Source: JAAELZ01 sp965209105 (GTDB lineage: Bacteria > Pseudomonadota > Gammaproteobacteria > Arenicellales > Poriferihabitantaceae). From it: a stretch of 64,000 nt of DNA. The notes under the pieces are model-generated. The model worked only from the letters and a program-made list of their open reading frames with translations, did not search any database and was not told the DNA's origin. This document shows, piece by piece, positions 17,503-26,280 of this stretch; the first letter of the stretch is position 1, and every line of letters starts with the position of its first letter. The position numbers and the translations under genes are program-made. The stretch covers positions 1 to 64,000 of the forward strand of contig CBDBQB010000030.1 of NCBI GenBank assembly GCA_965209105.1. Reading direction: 5' to 3'.

Positions 17503-19038
17503 ATGAAGGACGAATACATAGAAAAAATCCTCAATGCGCGTGTCTATGACGTTGCCTTTGAAAGCCCTTTGCTCAAAGCCAATCGATTGAGCGATCGTTT
17601 ACATAATTCAATTTGGCTAAAACGCGAGGATCGGCAGCAAATTTTTTGTTACAAACTGCGCGGTGCATTTAATAAAATGTCCACGCTTAACGCGCAACAA
17701 TTATCCAACGGCGTGGTCGCGGCTTCTGCGGGTAACCATGCTCAAGGAGTTGCCCTGGCGGCCAGTAAACTGGGTTGTCGGGCGGTGATTTTTATGCCAA
17801 CCACAACGCCTGCGATCAAGAAAAGCTCGGTCGAAAATCTTGGCGCTGAGGTCAAGCTCATTGGCGATAGTTATTCAGATGCGGGCGAGGCCGCCCATGA
17901 ATACTGCTCGCGTCACAAAATGACTTATATTCCACCCTTCGATGATCCTGAGATCATTGCCGGCCAGGGCACTGTTGCAGTGGAGTTACTCAAACAAAGC
18001 GAGCAGTCACTTGATGCCGTGTTTATACCGATTGGAGGGGGCGGACTGATCTCAGGAATGGCCGCTTACATCAAGGCGATGCAACCCAGTATAAAAATAA
18101 TAGGCGTTGAACCGGATGATTCTGATGCCATGCGCCAATCACTGGAGAAAGGCGAGCGAGTGGTGCTAGATGAGGTTGGAATTTTTGCCGATGGTGTGGC
18201 CGTTAAACAAGTCGGCGAAGAGAACTTTCCGGCTTATGCCAGCAATACGTAGACGAGATCGTTGTTGTTTCAACCGATGAGCTTTGCGCGGCGATTAAGG
18301 ACATTTACGAAGATACACGCTCGATCATGGAACCCGCGGGTGCGCTCGGCATTGCGGGAATAAAGAAATGGTTAAAACTGGCCGAGCAAGCAGGCCAGCC
18401 CCAGACAGGCAAGCACTTTGCAACCGTATTAACGGGCGCGAATATGAATTTTGACCGTTTGCGCCATGTCTCTGAACGCGCTGAAATTGGCGAAGGCCGC
18501 GAAACGGTTATTGCGGTGGTCATTCCTGAAAAACCCGGAAGTTTTCAGCGCCTGTTTGAGAGCATCGGGGACATGAACATCACCGAGTTTAATTATCGCT
18601 ATAGTGGGCCAGAGATAAGGCAGGCATTTTTATCGGATTTCGAACGCTCCGATCCTGCCTTGGTCGAGACATGTATGGCCGAACTCGCTAAGAAAGCAAG
18701 GCTACCAGCCCATTGATTTATCAGACAATGAACTCGCCAAAGTGCATGGACGACATTTGGTCGGCGGGCGGGCGCACGAACTCAAAGACGAACGCCTATT
18801 TAGCTTTGCCTTTCCAGAACGCCCCGGCGCTTTATTAAACTTTCTTGACCGAATCAGTGGTCGTTGGAATATTAGCTTATTTCACTATCGCAATCACGGT
18901 TCAGACTTTGGACGTGTACTATGTGGCTTACAGGTGCCAAAGAAAAGTAGTAATGAATTCCAAACCTTTCTGGATGAATTGGGCTACCGATATACTGAGC
19001 AAACCGATAACCCCTTTAATAAAATATTTTTATCTTGA
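17503..19038 (+). pseudogene. ilvA: Threonine dehydratase, frameshifted
   Basis: IlvA deaminates threonine to 2-oxobutyrate, the first step of isoleucine synthesis. The first 240 codons read cleanly: PLP lysine in FCYKLRGAFNKM, SAGNHAQGVA, GGGGLISG. Near 18225-18235 the expected ENFRLCQQYVDEI is interrupted by two extra bases and hits a stop at 18250. The second section (about 18230-18690, first ACT domain) ends when another extra base near 18692 shifts the frame, and the third section (to 19038, second ACT domain, GRHLVGGRAHELKDERLFSF) follows. A further compensated +3 change garbles the GPEKAGIF region near 18615. Every change adds bases. Removing them restores a normal-length enzyme. Confidence 0.88.
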
Positions 19039-19041
19039 TCA

Positions 19042-19310
19042 ATGAGCGAAGCGAGCAAGCAAGTGGTTGAACTCATCGGTATTTATAATATTATGGGCGA
19101 GGGCTTGGTGGTGGAGTTGCTCGATAGTGAGCAAGCCGCCTTATATGATCGCAGAGGCCTTCAGTACATAGAATTGTTGAGCGAAAAAAAGCCGGTTTAG
19201 ATACGCATATTGAAGAACGCGCCTTGCGCCAGATCAACAGCTATCAATCCGAATATGGGCTATACCGAATTCAGCGGCACACCGCGTTAGACCTTCGAGC
19301 CCTCAAATGA
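19042..19310 (+). pseudogene. Small unknown gene of the ilvA-nadD operon, one frameshift
   Basis: The ATG lies 3 nt after the ilvA stop and the TGA overlaps the nadD start (ATGA). Read with a one-base change at the A7 run (19184-19190), it gives about 89 residues. The first part is MSEASKQVVELIGIYNIMGE and the last is a basic helix ending RHTALDLRALK. As written, the frame stops at 19200. I do not recognise the family. The spacing on both sides argues that it is a real gene. Confidence 0.55.
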
Positions 19311-19964
19311 CAACTCACCGGCCGTTTAAAAATGTAAACGCATATAGCTTTGTATGGCGGCTCGTTTAACCCCGTTCACAAGGGGCATCTGCTCGCAGCG
19401 ACATCGGCTTTAGAACAACTCAAGCTAGATGAGCTTACGATTTATTCCCAGCGCACCACTCACCGCTTCAAAGAAAAATATTACTATCAGCAATCAACAT
19501 CGACTCGACTATGCTGGAATTAGCGACACAACAGAAAGCGGATTTTCTATCGATCCGCGTGAGCTCAACAGGTCCGGGCCCTCGTATACCATCGACACCC
19601 TACGTGAAATCCATTCAGCACTAGATTCAGTATCGCTCTGTTTACTCATCGGTATGGATGCGTGGCAGGATTTCGAGCACTGGAAGGATTGGCAATTGAT
19701 CCCTAATTTTTGCCATATTGTTATCATGACAAGACCCGGCTATCGAAAACCTAAGCTCACGCCGCTATGGAAAAAAAGGCTGATTGAGCATCCATCCGAG
19801 CTCGCACAACATATCAATGGCAAGCTCTTGTTCGTCAAGATTCCCGAATCCGGCGCTGCCTCAAGCACAATACGCAAACACCTGGCTAAAGGCATTGGCG
19901 TCAGCGAACATTTACATACTGATGTCGCACAACATATTGTAGTGATCACGCGCTCTATCAATAA
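19307..19964 (+). pseudogene. nadD: Nicotinate-nucleotide adenylyltransferase, frameshifted
   Basis: NadD couples nicotinate mononucleotide to AMP in NAD synthesis and is normally essential. The signature LYGGSFNPVHKGHLLAA is readable from about 19345 but is out of frame with the ATG at 19307 (extra base near 19343). A second extra base near 19437 separates DEL from RFIPSA. The region 19450-19475 is also disturbed. The rest reads well (SGPSYTIDTLREI, LLIGMDAWQDFEHWKDW, SSTIRKHLAKG). The natural end, DHALYQ then TAA at 19962-19964, is again out of frame, so the open frame running on to 20019 is artefactual. Confidence 0.85.
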
Positions 19965-20180
19965 TGCGGTGGGCCTCGTCTTCAGCAGAAAATGGCTCGG
20001 CCTGGCTGCCCTCTCTTAGCTCCATCAGCTGCGCTTGAAAAACGCTTAATCACCGTCATTGGCTTTTTCAAGTTGCTTGGTTTGCGTATAGACTCACTTG
20101 GCTAATTTCATCAAACGCAAGTTCTAGATGCGCAAGTTTGCTCTCAAGTGTTTCAATACGGTCTTTCCACAGCTAACTAA
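19958..20180 (-). pseudogene. slyX: SlyX-family protein, frameshifted
   Basis: On the minus strand the segment RIETLESKLAHLELAFDEIS matches the start of SlyX, a short coiled-coil protein of unknown role. The family's conserved C-terminal PPHY followed by a stop is present at 19958-19971. Between them at least three shifts occur (near 20093, 20055 and 19975), so no continuous frame exists, and no ATG is in frame at the 5' end. It converges on nadD, overlapping its last 7 nt. Too short and broken to appear as an open frame. Confidence 0.7.
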
Positions 20181-20225
20181 ATCAATAATTGGAAGCGATA
20201 GTGTACAAGCTTCGCGCCCGGTGCA

Positions 20226-20892
20226 TTAATCAATATTTTTGGGAAATAGGTCCTTTTTTCGAACATAGTAAGCGGAAACGCCAGGTTCTGCAGCAATACG
20301 TTCCATATGTTGTAACAATAGGGGTGCAACTGTGTCTGGCAGATCAGCAGGAATATGTTCTAACGTTCCTGACTTGAGACGCCGAATCCATACAAAGACT
20401 TTGAGATCTGCTACAGTGAGATGACCATTTGCGAAATACTGACCACCCGCCTCTCCAAGTCGAGCATCTAGAAATTTAAGACACCGGGTGAACGTTTCTT
20501 TGACCAGCTTCTGTCGAGCAACTTTGAGTTCTTCACCCTCTAGGCGAAAAGTTTGCATTGTTGAATGAGTGACATCTTCAATGTTCTCCATGATTTCATC
20601 GCATTTAAAAGCTTCCCATAGATCGTCTGGGTACAGTCCCGCTTGTTTTCCGATATACCGGCTCATTGCATTGGATTGGGTATATACACAGCCATTAATT
20701 TCGCATAATTGGAAGTGCATACATCGGTGTATTTGCACGTATCTTCTGAAATTCGGAGTGCGGAATTCTGTGGTCTTCAAATTCAATGCCGCCGATCGAC
20801 AAGGCAATCCTTGTGGGTTCGGCGCGGCCGCCTTCGGAATCAAAGTATGTCAGTTTAATTTTTTTCAATTTGCTGCCCTGCTGTTGGATCAT
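20226..20892 (-). pseudogene. Glutathione S-transferase (sigma-like), one frameshift
   Basis: The N-terminal thioredoxin-like half reads IKLTYFDSEGGRAEPTRIAL with the catalytic-position Tyr. The frame breaks near 20698, where an extra base separates ALPIM from EINGCVYTQSNAMSRYIG. The all-helical C-terminal domain then reads to 20226 (ANGHLTVADLKVFVWIRR). With that base removed a full protein of about 221 residues results, close to eukaryote-like sigma-class GSTs, which conjugate glutathione to electrophiles or isomerise substrates. The break is probably a sequence error rather than real decay, as in its neighbours. Confidence 0.85.
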
Positions 20893-20962
20893 AAAAATTA
20901 TTTAAGGTTGTTAGTTCATCATTCCCCGGTTGCACCAGTGATGCATGATTGCTTCCCTGCCC

Positions 20963-20989
20963 GTAAAACGGGGTCAGCCCCTGTTTTAC
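20963..20989. repeat. Short perfect-armed palindrome
   Basis: GTAAAACGGGG-TCAG-CCCCTGTTTTAC forms a 10-11 bp hairpin. It lies between the GST and ridA genes. It shares the GGGGTCAGCC core with the 19-bp repeat at 2112. There is no T run, so it is not an obvious terminator. Confidence 0.6.
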
Positions 20990-21102
20990 ATCGTTGCATA
21001 TCTTCCCTCTTCCTAAAATGATACTAAACTTTCAGCAATGATAGCCCATTGCCTGCAGGACTTGATAGACTTTGCGCTTGCTCAATCACACTTACAGAAA
21101 TC

Positions 21103-21489
21103 ATGACAAACAAACAAATCATCTCCACCGATCAAGCGCCGGGTGCAATCGGCGCGTATTCTCAAGCCGTCCGAACTGGAAACACCGTCTATATTTCAGG
21201 TCAGATACCCCTGGTTCCGCAAACCATGGAGGTCATCGAGGGTGATTTTGAAGCTCAAGCGCGCCAAGTCTTCGATAACTTAAAGGCGGTCGCAGAGGCC
21301 GCTGGCGGCAGCTTAAACGATACGGTTCGCGCAACGATTTACCTCATCGATTTGGCCAATTTTGCCAAGGTGAACGAAATAATGAGCGAGTATTTCGACG
21401 CGCCTTACCCCGCCCGCGCAGCCGTCGGGGTCTCACAACTCCCGCGTGATGTTGCAATCGAAATGGATGCTATTTTGGATCTCAGTTAA
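21103..21489 (+). CDS. ridA: RidA/YjgF enamine-imine deaminase
   Basis: 128 residues from the ATG at 21103. The open frame extends upstream to 21049, but only MTNKQIISTDQAPGAIGAYS fits the family. RidA hydrolyses reactive enamines such as 2-aminoacrylate released by IlvA-type dehydratases, so its position 2 kb from ilvA is functionally fitting. The conserved VYISGQIPL, the Arg in TVRATIYLIDL and the C-terminal Glu in VAIEMDAIL are present. In related genomes spoT-ridA-recG is the order; here only ridA-recG remains. Confidence 0.95.
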   Translation: MTNKQIISTDQAPGAIGAYSQAVRTGNTVYISGQIPLVPQTMEVIEGDFEAQARQVFDNLKAVAEAAGGSLNDTVRATIYLIDLANFAKVNEIMSEYFDAPYPARAAVGVSQLPRDVAIEMDAILDLS

Positions 21490-21566
21490 GATTAAATTCC
21501 ACCTATTCCTGAATCAAGCGCGTCATTCCTAATCCTCAGTTCAAGCCACTCACCACGCTCCGCGGC

Positions 21567-23600
21567 GTGGGTGCTGCGCTGGCCGAGAAATTAGCCAAAC
21601 TTGGCTTAGACACAACATTTGATTTACTGTTCCATCTGCCGATACGCTTTGAAGACAGAACGCGCGTCACCCCGGTTTACCAACTACATCACGGCCAGCA
21701 AGCACTTATTCTAGGCGCGATTGAAAGTTGCCAAGTCCAGTTCGGACGCCGCCGCAGCTTGCTTGTAGGGATCAATGATGCGGGCGCTCGGATCAGTATG
21801 CGCTTGTTCTACTTCAATGCGCAGCAGCAACGCGCTTTAGAGTCAAACCAATGGATCGAGTGCTTTGGCGAAGCCCGCCAAGGGGCAAGGGGCTTGGAAA
21901 TGACACACCCAGAGTACCGCGTTCACGCGACCGAGCCCGAAGACGTGACCAGCGATGTGCTCACGCCGGTCTATCCGCTGACCGAAGGCATTGGCCACGC
22001 GCGGATTAGAAAACTCATACTGACCGTCCTGTCGTCTGAACTTGAAGTAGTCGAGGAATTACTGCCTCCATCATTTCTGCAATCTGCTGATCTAATGCCG
22101 CTTGCGCAAGCATTGCGCACCTTACACACGCCCCAAGCAGATGACGATTTGGCGGCCTTAGCCGCACACAACCATCCCGCCCAAAAACGTCTTGCCCTAG
22201 AAGAATTGCTCGCGCATCACTTGGCCTTGCGTGCACTCAAGCAAAAACGCGCGCAGCACGCAGCGCCGAGCATTGGTGTGCTAGGGAAATTGTGGCCGAC
22301 CCTAAATCGCTCACTCGATTTTCAACTAACCCGAGCACAGCGACGCGCAATTGGCGAGATAGAGCAAGACTTTGGCCGCGCGCGACCAGCCCTAAGATTG
22401 GTACAAGGTGATGTCGGCTGCGGTAAAACCATTGTCGCCGCCGCCACCGCGCTTCACGTCGTCGATTCAGGGTTTCAAGTCGCGATCATGGCGCCCACCG
22501 AACTCTTGGCGGAACAACATCGACGTAACTTTGAAACGTGGTGTAAACCATTGGGGGTTCAAACGGGATGGCTGACCAGTCGTCTTCCTGCGGCACAAAA
22601 AAAAGCCGCGCTAGCAGGGATCGAAAGCGGCGCGATGCAAATCGCTATTGGCACACATGCCTTATTCCAGCAAAGTGTTATTTTTGCCAAGCTCGGCCTA
22701 ATCATTGTTGATGAGCAACATCGCTTTGGCGTCGATCAGCGTCTTGCACTCAAAAATAAGGGCCAGGTTGGCGAGCAAGTACCGCATCAATTAATCATGA
22801 GTGCAACGCCTATCCCACGCTCTTTGTCGATGGTCTACTATGCCGATCTCGATGTCTCGAATATTGACGAACTGCCGCCTGGGCGCAAACCAGTCACTAC
22901 TGTGGTTATGCCCAATACGCGCCGCGATGAAGTCCAAGAACGCATCCGCTCAGCCTGCGCACAAGGTCGTCAGGCCTATTGGGTTTGCCCCTTGATTGAC
23001 GAATCTGACGCCTTACAAGCGCAAGCCGCGACCGATACCGCAAAACATTTATCGGCCGAGCTCACGGGAATAAAAGTCGAACTTATTCATGGCAAAATGA
23101 AAGCGAGCCTTAAGGATGAGATCATGCAAAAATTTCGCCAAGCCAAAATCGACTTATTAGTTGCAACGACCGTCATCGAGGTTGGCGTAGATGTTCCGAA
23201 TGCCGATTTAATGATTATCGAAAATGCTGAAAGGCTCGGCTTAGCGCAGCTTCACCAATTGCGAGGCCGCGTCGGCAGGGGGGAGTCACAAGCGGTTTGT
23301 GTGTTGATGTTTCAAGCGCCGCTGGGCAAAACCAGTCGCCGCAGACTCGACATCATGCGCCAAACCAATGATGGATTTGAGATCGCGCGACATGATCTCG
23401 AATTTCGCGGCCCAGGAGAATTGATGGGTACCCGACAAACCGGAGATCACCAACTCAAAGTTGCCAATATTGTACGCGACCAAGGGTTATTACCGTGGGT
23501 AGAACAGGCCGCCCAAGAACTTGCGCTACAGCCCCCCGAGAGGATTGAGAAAATTATCAATCGCTGGGTCAAGCGTCGCACTCAATACGCTGAAGTATAA
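21567..23600 (+). CDS. recG: ATP-dependent DNA helicase RecG, start uncertain
   Basis: 677 residues from the GTG at 21567. RecG remodels stalled forks and branched DNA. Walker A (GDVGCGKTIVAAA), the DEAD-like box (IIVDEQHRFG), motif III (MSATPIPRSL) and motif VI (QLHQLRGRVGRGE) are present, with the wedge domain in the first 200 residues. Homology clearly continues upstream of the GTG (PLTTLRGVGAALAEKL). However, between the ridA stop (21489) and 21567 there is no ATG, GTG or TTG in that frame, only ATT at 21525. Either ATT is used or a base has been lost or miscalled. Confidence 0.93.
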   Translation: MGAALAEKLAKLGLDTTFDLLFHLPIRFEDRTRVTPVYQLHHGQQALILGAIESCQVQFGRRRSLLVGINDAGARISMRLFYFNAQQQRALESNQWIECFGEARQGARGLEMTHPEYRVHATEPEDVTSDVLTPVYPLTEGIGHARIRKLILTVLSSELEVVEELLPPSFLQSADLMPLAQALRTLHTPQADDDLAALAAHNHPAQKRLALEELLAHHLALRALKQKRAQHAAPSIGVLGKLWPTLNRSLDFQLTRAQRRAIGEIEQDFGRARPALRLVQGDVGCGKTIVAAATALHVVDSGFQVAIMAPTELLAEQHRRNFETWCKPLGVQTGWLTSRLPAAQKKAALAGIESGAMQIAIGTHALFQQSVIFAKLGLIIVDEQHRFGVDQRLALKNKGQVGEQVPHQLIMSATPIPRSLSMVYYADLDVSNIDELPPGRKPVTTVVMPNTRRDEVQERIRSACAQGRQAYWVCPLIDESDALQAQAATDTAKHLSAELTGIKVELIHGKMKASLKDEIMQKFRQAKIDLLVATTVIEVGVDVPNADLMIIENAERLGLAQLHQLRGRVGRGESQAVCVLMFQAPLGKTSRRRLDIMRQTNDGFEIARHDLEFRGPGELMGTRQTGDHQLKVANIVRDQGLLPWVEQAAQELALQPPERIEKIINRWVKRRTQYAEV

Positions 23601-23659
23601 CTTTAGACCTCAGCCTAACGAAACTTCAAGCTTTCGGCAGAGACCATCGAGACGCTGAA

Positions 23660-25474
23660 TTAGGTGTGCTCTAAATCACGATTAAAATCGCCCTGACGTT
23701 CCTCATGTTGGCTTTTTGCAACCGATGATCGATAAGGACAATTCTTGGTATCACCACAAGCATCACACTCAAGTTCCGTCCAAGCGTGCGCCAAGGCATA
23801 GGTCATGCGCGAGAAAAAATGATTCTCGCCTATCTTCTGAATCGCGCCCGTATCATGCATACTCATCATGAACTGACGCTTCATTCGTGCCATCAATACC
23901 GTGATGCCCGCCGCTCGAAAGCGTTCGCATAATTGGGTCAGCACCATCTCGCCCGTGGAATCGAGCATATTGATACCTTCCGCATCTAAGATGACAACTT
24001 TCGCTTTTGGATACTCGGCCAAAACCCTCAGAAATTTGTTTTCAAAATACCCCGCATTCGCATAATACAAAGACATATCAAACCGGGTCACAACGATTTT
24101 GTCACAGGTATTGAGTTCACTATGTACTGTAATATCGCGGAACGTACCATCGTGATAGCGACTTAAAATTGCGAAGCGTGGACGCATCGTACGGTAGATA
24201 AACAAGGCCATTGAAAGAACAACCCCGACCAGTATCCCTTGATCAAGATGCGGTGCCAAGACCAACGTTAATATAAAAGTAATAATCGCGACGATGCCGT
24301 CGTGTTTCTCAGCTTTCCATGCGTGTACAATTGGCTCGATTTTGATCAGCCCGATGACCGCCACAATAATAATCGCGGCTAGTGTTGCCTGCGGTAAATG
24401 GTATAAAAGCGGCGTCAAGAATAACAGGGTTATCCCCACAATCAATCCTGTGACGATAGAAGAAAAACCGGTTCGCGCGCCCGCATCGATATTCACTGCG
24501 GAGCGCGAGAAAGACCCCGAGACAGCATAGCCACTGAACAAACCAGAGGCAATATTTGCCAAGCCTTGGCCGACTAGCTCTTGGTTGGCGTCCAAGCGCT
24601 GGCGCGTTCTGGCTGCCATCGCTTTGGCAATAGAAATGGCTTCCATGAAACCAATGAGCGCAATAACAATCGCTGTTGTACCCAACTTAACAATGGTATC
24701 CAGATCAAAATCTGGCACTGAAAAGTCCGGCAAGCCACGGGGCACAACACCCACCACCGCACCGCCTGACGCCGCATAGCCCGTATATTTAGAAATTAGA
24801 ATCGTCACGACAACTGCAATCAACACACTGGGCACGGCAGGACGCCATTTCTTTAAGCCAACCATCAGTGCAATAGAGGACAGCGCAAACGCGAATGTGG
24901 GCCAATGCGTATTCGCAACCGCAGCTTGAATAATGTTGAAAACCGTTTCGTAATGATGCTCGGCTTTCTCGACACTGACGCCAAATAGTTTCCCCAGTTG
25001 CGAAGTGCCAATAATAATGGCGCCCGCGTTGGTAAAGCCCACCACCACCGGATGCGATAGAAAATCTACCAGCACGCCTAGTTTTAATAGACCAAGCGAT
25101 ACTTGAAATACACCCACCATGATCGCCAACATCGTGGCATACACTAAAAACCCTTCTGGATTGGCAGTGGCCAATGGCTCGAGCGCTGCGGCAGTAATCA
25201 GGGACACCACCGCAACCGGACCCGTCGCAAGCTGTCTGGACGAGCCAAAGATGGCCGCGATCATGGGCGGCAAAAATGAAGCATACAAGCCATAATAAGC
25301 CGGCAAGCCGGCGAGCTGCGCATAGGCCATCGACTGTGGAACCAATACCAGCGCCACCGTAGTACCGGCCAGTATATCCACTTTCAAGGTTTCCGCGTTC
25401 CGTAGTTCAGAAACCTGATCGATGGTTGGGATGAGCATGCGCCGCGCGCGTTCAAAAAATTTCTGTAGCGTCAT
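23660..25474 (-). CDS. SulP (SLC26) anion transporter with STAS domain
   Basis: 604 residues. The N-terminal Sulfate_transp core has the hallmark VPQSMAYAQLAGLPAYYGLYASFLP-like region (residues ~42-66), cut here for length. A C-terminal STAS domain (~440-560) contains ILDAEGINMLDSTG. An unusual His/Cys-containing tail (ELECDACGDTKNC) follows. SulP proteins carry sulfate, bicarbonate or other anions; the substrate is not clear. It is downstream of coq7 on the same strand with 121 nt between, so probably a separate unit. Confidence 0.92.
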   Translation of the reverse strand: MTLQKFFERARRMLIPTIDQVSELRNAETLKVDILAGTTVALVLVPQSMAYAQLAGLPAYYGLYASFLPPMIAAIFGSSRQLATGPVAVVSLITAAALEPLATANPEGFLVYATMLAIMVGVFQVSLGLLKLGVLVDFLSHPVVVGFTNAGAIIIGTSQLGKLFGVSVEKAEHHYETVFNIIQAAVANTHWPTFAFALSSIALMVGLKKWRPAVPSVLIAVVVTILISKYTGYAASGGAVVGVVPRGLPDFSVPDFDLDTIVKLGTTAIVIALIGFMEAISIAKAMAARTRQRLDANQELVGQGLANIASGLFSGYAVSGSFSRSAVNIDAGARTGFSSIVTGLIVGITLLFLTPLLYHLPQATLAAIIIVAVIGLIKIEPIVHAWKAEKHDGIVAIITFILTLVLAPHLDQGILVGVVLSMALFIYRTMRPRFAILSRYHDGTFRDITVHSELNTCDKIVVTRFDMSLYYANAGYFENKFLRVLAEYPKAKVVILDAEGINMLDSTGEMVLTQLCERFRAAGITVLMARMKRQFMMSMHDTGAIQKIGENHFFSRMTYALAHAWTELECDACGDTKNCPYRSSVAKSQHEERQGDFNRDLEHT

Positions 25475-25595
25475 GGTTTATAAATATGCGACTGTGGTGT
25501 AAGCAACAATGATTCTCAGGGTAATAGTGTGCGACATATTTATATCGGAGACGGGCAATAGGCGCTTAAAAGGCGGGGCGCAGTAAACCCTTCCT

Positions 25596-26234
25596 TCACA
25601 GCCAATAGGCCGTTCTTGTCATTATTTTAGAAATCATCTGCATACCCGCCTTAATCGGTGGTGGCAAAGTATGGCCACCCGCCTCAACGGCAGATGCGGC
25701 ATGATTATTTTCGTCAACTTTCATCTGCTCAAGCACCGCCCGGCTACGCGCATCTTGGGGTGAGATTTGATCGAGATGATCACCTAAGTGCCGGACAACT
25801 TGGCGTTCTGTCTCTGCAACAAAACCAAGATTCCAACGATCACCCGCCCAACCTGCCAGGGCACCGATCGCAAAGGAACCGCTGTACCAAAGTGGATTGA
25901 GCAGACTTTTGCGTCCGCCCAGCTCTTTAATACGCTGTTCGCACCAATCCAGGTGATCGTTCTCTTCGTTCGCCGATTGGCGCATTTTTTCTTTTGTCGC
26001 TTTATCGCGAGCAGTGAGCGCCTGACTCTGATAGAGTGCCTGCGCACAGACTTCACCCACATGATTAACGCGCATCAGCCGAGCGGATTCGCGCTTATCG
26101 GATTCAGAAAGGGCATCATCATTTTGATCTGTTGCAGGGTAGGCTCGCCCCGTCGTATGCGGTTTTCCGAAAACTGTGGCTAGCGCCTGATCAATTCCCA
26201 TGATAAATTTGTCCGCTGGTGTATAAGCCTTCAT
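25596..26234 (-). CDS. coq7: Ubiquinone biosynthesis di-iron hydroxylase Coq7
   Basis: 212 residues. Coq7 (UbiF equivalent) hydroxylates demethoxy-ubiquinol in ubiquinone synthesis. The di-iron ligands are visible as Glu in VGEVCAQALYQ, the ExxH in NEENDHLDWCEQRI and the late Glu and ExxH in KVDENNHAASA. An N-terminal linker with YPATDQNDDALSES precedes the four-helix bundle. The protein is membrane-associated but without long hydrophobic helices. Confidence 0.95.
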   Translation of the reverse strand: MKAYTPADKFIMGIDQALATVFGKPHTTGRAYPATDQNDDALSESDKRESARLMRVNHVGEVCAQALYQSQALTARDKATKEKMRQSANEENDHLDWCEQRIKELGGRKSLLNPLWYSGSFAIGALAGWAGDRWNLGFVAETERQVVRHLGDHLDQISPQDARSRAVLEQMKVDENNHAASAVEAGGHTLPPPIKAGMQMISKIMTRTAYWL

Positions 26235-26280
26235 TTTATTTAGCGTCTTTGTTTCTTAATCTTAATCCTTCAATTATAGC

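Noticed and set aside
19309..20019. Reading the open frame to 20019 as the true end of nadD
   Set aside because: The family ending (DHALYQ stop) lies at 19962-19964 in another frame, and the extra part is antisense to slyX.
20569..21021. 150-codon open frame on the plus strand
   Set aside because: It is antisense to the GST gene and shows no family resemblance.
23604..23650. Possible third copy of the 158-bp palindromic element (AGACCTCAGCCTAACGAAAC)
   Set aside because: Only one arm is similar; no matching right end or target duplication is found within 200 bp.
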